From Candidatus Nomurabacteria bacterium (GTDB taxonomy: Bacteria > Patescibacteriota > Minisyncoccia > Phycocordibacterales > UBA1006), in assembly GCA_029882015.1 (NCBI GenBank), contig JAOULM010000006.1:1-24069 (forward strand): a DNA stretch of 24,069 nt. Reading direction: 5' to 3'. A program made the translations under genes and the position numbers. Under the pieces are notes generated by a model. The model searched no databases. It saw nothing but the letters and a program-made list of their open reading frames with translations, and was not told the DNA's origin. How positions within the stretch are numbered: the stretch's first letter is position 1; every line of letters starts with the position of its first letter. This document shows positions 20,219 through 24,069 of this stretch, piece after piece.

Positions 20219-21709
20219 CTATTTCCCGCTCTTGAACTCTTCGACTGCGCTTTTCAAAGCTTCGACGATTTCGTCACTCCATCCCCCCTCGATTTGTTTT
20301 AACAATTCAGATTTTGATGCATCCATAAATTGGTAAAAATCTTTTTCCCAATCCCCTATTTTATTAACGGCAACATCATCCAAAAATCCGTTGTTAACAG
20401 CGAACAGTGACGAGACTTGTTTTGCAACATGAACAGGAGAATACTGTGGTTGTTTTAACAATTCTGCAGTACGCTTTCCGCGGTCCAATTGTTTTTTTGT
20501 TTCTGGATCCAAATCTGAATCAAATTGTGCAAAACTTTCCAGCTCGCGGAATTGTGCCAAAGCCAATTTCATGGGGCCGGCGTTTTTCTTCATTGATTTA
20601 ATTTGTGCGGAACCTCCAACACGTGATACTGACAATCCAACATTAATAGCTGGTCTTATTCCTTTGTTAAATAATCCTGATTCCAAGAAAATTTGTCCAT
20701 CAGTAATCGAAATCACGTTAGTTGGAATATATGCAGACACGTCCCCCGCTTGGGTTTCGATAATCGGCAACGCGGTAATAGAACCGCCTCCATGTTCTGG
20801 ATTCAAACGTGCAGCACGTTCTAGCAAACGTGAGTGCAAATAGAATACATCCCCTGGATACGCCTCGCGTCCTGGTGGACGACGAAGCAAAAGTGAGATT
20901 TCACGATACGCAACGGCATGTTTTGACAAATCGTCATACACAACCAATACATCTTTTCCTTGTGCCATAAAATGTTCTGCAATAGTTGCCCCTGTATAAG
21001 GGGAAAGATATAACATAGATGCTGAATCAGATGCTCCAGCCAATACAACGGTTGTGTATTCCATTGCTCCATGTTTCTGCAATTCATTAACTACGCGCAT
21101 TACCTTGGATCGTTTTTGACCAATCGCAACATACACACAAATCATGTCTTGGTCGGCTTGGTTTAATATTGTGTCGATTGCAACGGCTGTTTTTCCTGTT
21201 CCACGGTCACCAATAATCAATTCGCGTTGCCCACGTCCAACAGGAACCAATGCGTCGATGGCTTTGACACCTGTCTGCACAGGCTGGTCAACTGGCTGTC
21301 TTGCCATAACCCCCGTAGCAATCTTTTCGATTGGTCGCATTTTTCCCTTGCTCATTTCTCCGTGTCCATCCAAAGGTTTCATCAATGGATCGACGACTCG
21401 ACCTATTACGTCATCCGCAACAGGAATCGACAAAATTTGTTTTGTACGTTTTACTTCTTGCCCTTCGTGGACCTTTGTAAAATCACCCAAAATAATGGTG
21501 CCGACTGTGTCCTCTTCGAGGTTCAAGGCAATCCCTGAAATACCATTTCCAAAATCAAGCATTTCAGATGCCATACACCCAGCCAGTCCAGAAATTTGTG
21601 CAATTCCATCAGCCACAGAACGGACGATTCCTATTTCTGTTTGTTGTGGATCGATTTCAAATCCTTCGATTTTTTGTTTCAGTTGTTGTATCAATTTATC
21701 GACTGCCAT
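20219..21709 (-). CDS. atpA: ATP synthase F1 subunit alpha
   Basis: Non-catalytic nucleotide-binding subunit of the F1 head, 496 aa. The beta-barrel domain holds GIVRSVADGIAQISGL. The P-loop is GDRGTGKT (167-174), and LVVYDDLSKHAVAYREISLL is Walker B. PGDVFYLHSRLLERAA and GLSVSRVGGSAQ (arginine finger region) are all present. Begins 2 nt after the atpH stop; weak GGAAA upstream. Confidence 0.98.
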   Translation of the reverse strand: MAVDKLIQQLKQKIEGFEIDPQQTEIGIVRSVADGIAQISGLAGCMASEMLDFGNGISGIALNLEEDTVGTIILGDFTKVHEGQEVKRTKQILSIPVADDVIGRVVDPLMKPLDGHGEMSKGKMRPIEKIATGVMARQPVDQPVQTGVKAIDALVPVGRGQRELIIGDRGTGKTAVAIDTILNQADQDMICVYVAIGQKRSKVMRVVNELQKHGAMEYTTVVLAGASDSASMLYLSPYTGATIAEHFMAQGKDVLVVYDDLSKHAVAYREISLLLRRPPGREAYPGDVFYLHSRLLERAARLNPEHGGGSITALPIIETQAGDVSAYIPTNVISITDGQIFLESGLFNKGIRPAINVGLSVSRVGGSAQIKSMKKNAGPMKLALAQFRELESFAQFDSDLDPETKKQLDRGKRTAELLKQPQYSPVHVAKQVSSLFAVNNGFLDDVAVNKIGDWEKDFYQFMDASKSELLKQIEGGWSDEIVEALKSAVEEFKSGK

Positions 21710-21711
21710 AA

Positions 21712-22107
21712 TTAATTTCCGTTAGTGAGTAATGCCTCTTGTAATTTTTCTATCTGACCCTTGACCGAGGCGTCATATCGTACATTATTATACGTTGCTA
21801 TAAACCCCCCCATAAGCTTTCGGTCTGTATTAATTTCAGTCTGCGTGCCAATTTCAGCTCCGGTTATGTTTTTAATACGTTCCAAATTTTTGTTTGATAA
21901 TTTGTTTCCACCAACAATTTTCAAAGTATCCAAAGATTTTGCTCGCCCATCAAAAACATCCAAGTAATTTACTATGCTTGGGATTTGCCCAGCAAGAGAA
22001 TGTTTTTTAATAAAACTTTCCAGATGTTTTGCAACATCTACAGGATTTTTACCTTGGGATAGCATGGCTATGAGACTCTTTGCAATTGTTTCGGAATCAA
22101 AAGTCAT
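21712..22107 (-). CDS. atpH: ATP synthase F1 subunit delta (short form)
   Basis: Peripheral-stalk subunit linking the b dimer to the top of F1. Identified by position and by its C-terminal motif DRKLMGGFIATYNNVRYDAS followed by VKGQIEKLQEAL, which matches the ending of delta/OSCP proteins. At 131 aa it is well below the usual 170-180; the N-terminal helical domain is reduced to roughly 80 residues or fewer. The gene is otherwise intact and lies 2 nt after atpF, so this is more likely a natural short form than a truncation. Confidence 0.87.
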   Translation of the reverse strand: MTFDSETIAKSLIAMLSQGKNPVDVAKHLESFIKKHSLAGQIPSIVNYLDVFDGRAKSLDTLKIVGGNKLSNKNLERIKNITGAEIGTQTEINTDRKLMGGFIATYNNVRYDASVKGQIEKLQEALLTNGN

Positions 22108-22109
22108 AA

Positions 22110-22616
22110 TTATTTACGCATCATATTCAACGCTCGGTCTGCAAATTCACGACTTTTACGAGGTGTTAACTCTTCGTTCAAAATAGATTCAACCGAAGAT
22201 ACCACCAGCTGGACAGCCTGACCTCGTAATTCTGATTCCATACGTTTTTTGCTACGCGCGATTTCCTTGTCGGCTTTTTTTACCAAGGCTTCGGCACGCT
22301 CGCGGGCTGTAATTTCTGTACCAGACAACAATTCATCACCGCGCTGTTTTGCAGATGCGATTATTATGTTTGCTTGTTGTTTTGCATCCATAACAATTCC
22401 ATCTTTTTCTTGTTCCGCCATTTGCAATGCTGTTCTTGCTGATGTTGCGTTATCTAGACCTTCGTCAATTTCTTTGCGACGAGCTTCTATTCCACGCGCC
22501 AATGGTTTGAAAACAAAATATTTTAACAAAACAAAAATGATCAGAAAGTTAACCAAGTTCGCAAGTGCTACCGGCCAATCAAATCCAATTTTTCCAAGAA
22601 TTTCTAATATGTTCAT
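22110..22616 (-). CDS. atpF: ATP synthase Fo subunit b
   Basis: Peripheral stalk. The ATG at 22616 gives 168 aa (MNILEILGKIGFDWPVALAN); an upstream TTG would add ten residues. One transmembrane helix (about 13-33, with LVNFLIIFVLLKYFVFKPL) is followed by a long charged coiled coil (EARRKEIDEGLDNATSARTA and onwards) to the end. Preceded by a 122-nt spacer with an inverted repeat instead of the tight spacing of the next genes. Confidence 0.95.
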   Translation of the reverse strand: MNILEILGKIGFDWPVALANLVNFLIIFVLLKYFVFKPLARGIEARRKEIDEGLDNATSARTALQMAEQEKDGIVMDAKQQANIIIASAKQRGDELLSGTEITARERAEALVKKADKEIARSKKRMESELRGQAVQLVVSSVESILNEELTPRKSREFADRALNMMRK

Positions 22617-22650
22617 AATAAAGTTTGTTGAAACCACACCGCTCAATCTT

Positions 22651-22729
22651 CTGTCGTCCTGAATTTATTTCAGGACCTAAGATCAAGCAACTACACCCAC
22701 GAGATCCTGAAATAAATTCAGGATGACAG
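22651..22729. repeat. REP/BIME-like inverted repeat in the atpE-atpF spacer
   Basis: Two 25-nt arms (22651-22675 and 22705-22729) are inverted copies with one mismatch, separated by 29 nt. Each arm is itself palindromic (TCCTGAA-N5-TTCAGGA). The core, CTGTC(A/G)TCCTGAATTTATT and its complement, resembles the dispersed intergenic palindromes found in several bacterial genomes. Other copies are not present in this window. It is transcribed within the ATP synthase operon. Confidence 0.85.
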
Positions 22730-22738
22730 TGGTTGTGC

Positions 22739-22954
22739 TTAGATCAAGAAAAACGCAACCAATGCGTAAATCGCTGTTGATTCCGCCAACGCTACACCAA
22801 TAATCATACGTGTAAATATAACCCCCTGCATGTCAGGGTTACGACCCATTGCCTCTAGAGCTTTTCCGATCAAATATCCCTCTCCGATACCTGAACCGAA
22901 CATAGAAAAAGTTGCTAGACCTTTTCCGATAAGTGCTGCTGCTTCTGCTTCCAT
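22739..22954 (-). CDS. atpE: ATP synthase Fo subunit c (two-carboxylate type)
   Basis: Rotor-ring proteolipid, 71 aa with two transmembrane helices joined by the polar RNPDMQG loop. TM2 carries the ion-binding carboxylate E58 in ALAESTAIYALV. TM1 has a second carboxylate, E25, in GSGIGEGYLIGKALEA, exactly 33 residues earlier. Together with S59 and Y63, five residues after E58, this matches the Na+-coordinating pattern of the two-carboxylate c subunits (E32, E65, S66, Y70 in Fusobacterium nucleatum numbering). Na+ coupling is therefore inferred. No Shine-Dalgarno site; a repeat-rich spacer lies upstream and an inverted repeat downstream. Confidence 0.95.
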   Translation of the reverse strand: MEAEAAALIGKGLATFSMFGSGIGEGYLIGKALEAMGRNPDMQGVIFTRMIIGVALAESTAIYALVAFFLI

Positions 22955-22962
22955 AAGTTAAA

Positions 22963-23042
22963 GAAGTAGAAAGAAAGAAGTAGAAAGAAAGAAAAATTAC
23001 TTTTACTTTTTATCTTCTACCTGCTATCTGCTACTTGCTACC
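22963..23042. repeat. heptad tandem repeats in the atpB-atpE spacer
   Basis: On the + strand a 14-mer GAAGTAGAAAGAAA occurs twice in perfect tandem (22963-22990). It is followed by six degenerate heptads of the form T(G/T)CTA(C/T)C or TTTTA(C/T)(T/C) (23001-23042). The second block is roughly the reverse complement of the first in style, so the transcript can fold into a long imperfect hairpin just upstream of atpE. Confidence 0.75.
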
Positions 23043-23062
23043 TAGTAATGTGAAATCCCACT

Positions 23063-23112
23063 TCTTTTGTTTTCGACGACAAAAGACGTGATATCGACGC
23101 GCCACATATGTG
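23063..23112 (-). promoter_or_regulatory. two small stem-loops after atpB
   Basis: TCTTTTGT/ACAAAAGA (23063-23086, 8-nt loop) and a palindrome around CACATATGTG extended by GCG/CGC (about 23098-23115) lie between the atpB stop and the heptad repeats. No T-tract follows either on the minus strand. They look like processing or stability elements, not terminators. Confidence 0.4.
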
Positions 23113-23123
23113 ACGCAGCGGTA

Positions 23124-23984
23124 TTACGCCTCTTGAATAGCGTCAAACGCGACTTCGGTTTTTTTACCCCCATCTTCGCGCGAAGCCACGTCTGACGTGG
23201 GCTTGATTGCCAACATATAATACGCAGCAACCAAAGCAGAAAATACCATGGCCTGTAGTATACCGACGAAAATATTCATAGCAAGCCATATTGACGGAAT
23301 AACAAATGCCAACGCACCAAATATAATAATCATCAACACTTGTCCGGCATACATGTTTCCAAACAAACGCAGAGCCAGAGATACGACCTTGGCTATTTCA
23401 CCAATAATATCCAGCAACCCCACAAAGAAATCAATCAATGCAGTAAACCCGCTAGCCATCCCTTGGCGGAAACCTTGGTAGACTTCTCGGAATCGAAAAA
23501 ATTTACCCAGGTGTCCCAACAACCCCCAATCGCGGATACTGACAATATTAATAGCAATAACAGCCCCCAGCGCCAAACCAAATGTCGTGTTGAAATCAGC
23601 AGTTGGTGAGCGGAAAATAGGAGCCCCATTTAATGTTATCTCTGTCAGCCCAGGAATAATTGAAATTAGATTCGCAACAACCAAGTAAACAAATATAGCC
23701 CCAATAATAGGAAAGATTTTTTTCGAGTGATATCTATCGTTAGTAATCTGGTCAACTAACCCGACGACTTGCTCGTATATCATCTCGATAAACACCTGGA
23801 ATTTTGTTGGTCGCAATTTAAATGTCCCAGCAACCACCAATGCCAACACAATAAAGATCAAGGTAATCAACCAGATGGTTATCGTTGTGTTTGCAATTGG
23901 AAACCCAGCTATACTAAAAATCGTCTCCGGTTCTAGCGGAGTAATATCACGTATAATTCCAAGTTTTGCAAAAAATTCACCCAT
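23124..23984 (-). CDS. atpB: ATP synthase Fo subunit a
   Basis: Membrane stator with the ion half-channels, 286 aa and five to six helices. The essential Arg is R206 in VSLALRLFGNMYAGQ. Other landmarks are KFQVFIEMIYEQVVGLVDQI near the N-terminus, FPIIGAIFVYLVVANLISII with PGLTEITLNGAP, and a final helix AMVFSALVAAYYMLAI. An additional polar C-terminal tail (SREDGGKKTEVAFDAIQEA) extends beyond the last helix. It starts 6 nt after the stop of the partial upstream gene. Confidence 0.96.
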   Translation of the reverse strand: MGEFFAKLGIIRDITPLEPETIFSIAGFPIANTTITIWLITLIFIVLALVVAGTFKLRPTKFQVFIEMIYEQVVGLVDQITNDRYHSKKIFPIIGAIFVYLVVANLISIIPGLTEITLNGAPIFRSPTADFNTTFGLALGAVIAINIVSIRDWGLLGHLGKFFRFREVYQGFRQGMASGFTALIDFFVGLLDIIGEIAKVVSLALRLFGNMYAGQVLMIIIFGALAFVIPSIWLAMNIFVGILQAMVFSALVAAYYMLAIKPTSDVASREDGGKKTEVAFDAIQEA

Positions 23985-23990
23985 AATTTA

Positions 23991-24069
23991 TTATTCGATT
24001 ATTCCCTCTTCGCGTTTTTTTGCGCGAATCATGTCATCCAATGTTTTCATTTGTTTCGCCAATTTTTTG
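23991..24069 (-). CDS. C-terminal end of a gene upstream of atpB (partial)
   Basis: Only the last 25 codons are inside the window; they read KKLAKQMKTLDDMIRAKKRE and then EGIIE-stop, a charged helical tail. The gene continues beyond the right edge. Its position directly before atpB fits an AtpI/AtpZ-type accessory protein or another operon leader, but the visible part is not diagnostic. Confidence 0.6.
   Translation of the reverse strand, partial: KKLAKQMKTLDDMIRAKKREEGIIE

Noticed and set aside
23991..24069. Firm call of AtpI or AtpZ for the partial gene before atpB
   Set aside because: Only a charged 25-residue tail is visible, with no membrane helix or diagnostic motif in view.
1..24069. 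tRNA, rRNA, CRISPR array, insertion sequence, prophage or riboswitch
   Set aside because: I looked for conserved tRNA T-loop/acceptor patterns, regularly spaced repeats, transposase motifs and known aptamer cores and found none that I could support.

Overview
The window reads as a chromosomal segment of a small-genome, AT-rich bacterium, most likely a member of the Candidate Phyla Radiation (Patescibacteria). This is inferred from gene content and compact layout; no rRNA or tRNA is present to fix the taxonomy. Supporting signs are a PIF1-type helicase with a C-terminal HTH_40-like domain, a DUF4015-type putative glycoside hydrolase beside an S41 protease, a broken-up rpsP/khpA/trmD cluster without rimM, many orphan small membrane proteins, and mostly single-gene transcription units, each with a sigma70-type promoter and an intrinsic terminator. 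TGA, TAA and TAG all act as stops, so the standard bacterial code applies, not the TGA-recoded Gracilibacteria/Absconditabacteria code.

Layout. (1) 1-1573: three tandem, divergent paralogous small genes of unknown function on the + strand, each with its own promoter and terminator, preceded by a possible broken gene end. (2) 1642-5474: minus-strand helicase, trmD, a small membrane protein, khpA and rpsP, each apparently transcribed separately. (3) 5487-6089: unknown protein. (4) 6230-9482: plus-strand RNase R-type exonuclease, frameshifted at an A8 run, followed 3 nt after its restored end by a membrane-anchored polysaccharide deacetylase. (5) 9434-13942: minus-strand unknown gene, rplI, an envelope operon (small membrane protein, DUF4015, S41 protease) and rsmI. 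(6) 13964-14152: a 33-codon mini-gene between a strong promoter and a terminator. (7) 14176-16850: a GNAT acetyltransferase, then minus-strand nth (without the iron-sulfur cysteines), a 36-aa membrane peptide, a membrane-anchored unknown protein and a DoxX-like protein. (8) 16935-17356: two overlapping plus-strand mini membrane genes. (9) 17358-24069: the F1Fo ATP synthase operon on the minus strand in the order [partial gene]-atpB-E-F-H-A-G-D-C.

How the genes work together. The ATP synthase is complete for its eight standard subunits. Its c subunit carries two carboxylates at the positions of the Na+-binding 'two-carboxylate' motif, which suggests sodium coupling. The b-c, a-c and gamma-beta spacers hold repeats or hairpins that could tune subunit stoichiometry. 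The other genes serve ribosome and tRNA maturation (rpsP, khpA, trmD, rsmI, rplI), RNA decay (RNase R), DNA maintenance (helicase, nth) and the cell envelope (deacetylase, DUF4015, S41, DoxX).

Two genome-style traits stand out. Several transcription units have the -10 hexamer only 6-8 nt before the start codon, which predicts leaderless mRNAs. Shine-Dalgarno sequences are almost absent; the clearest exception is an internal mini-gene at 17147. No stretch longer than 300 bases lacks a gene once the small genes are counted. I saw no tRNA, rRNA, CRISPR array, insertion sequence or phage gene.
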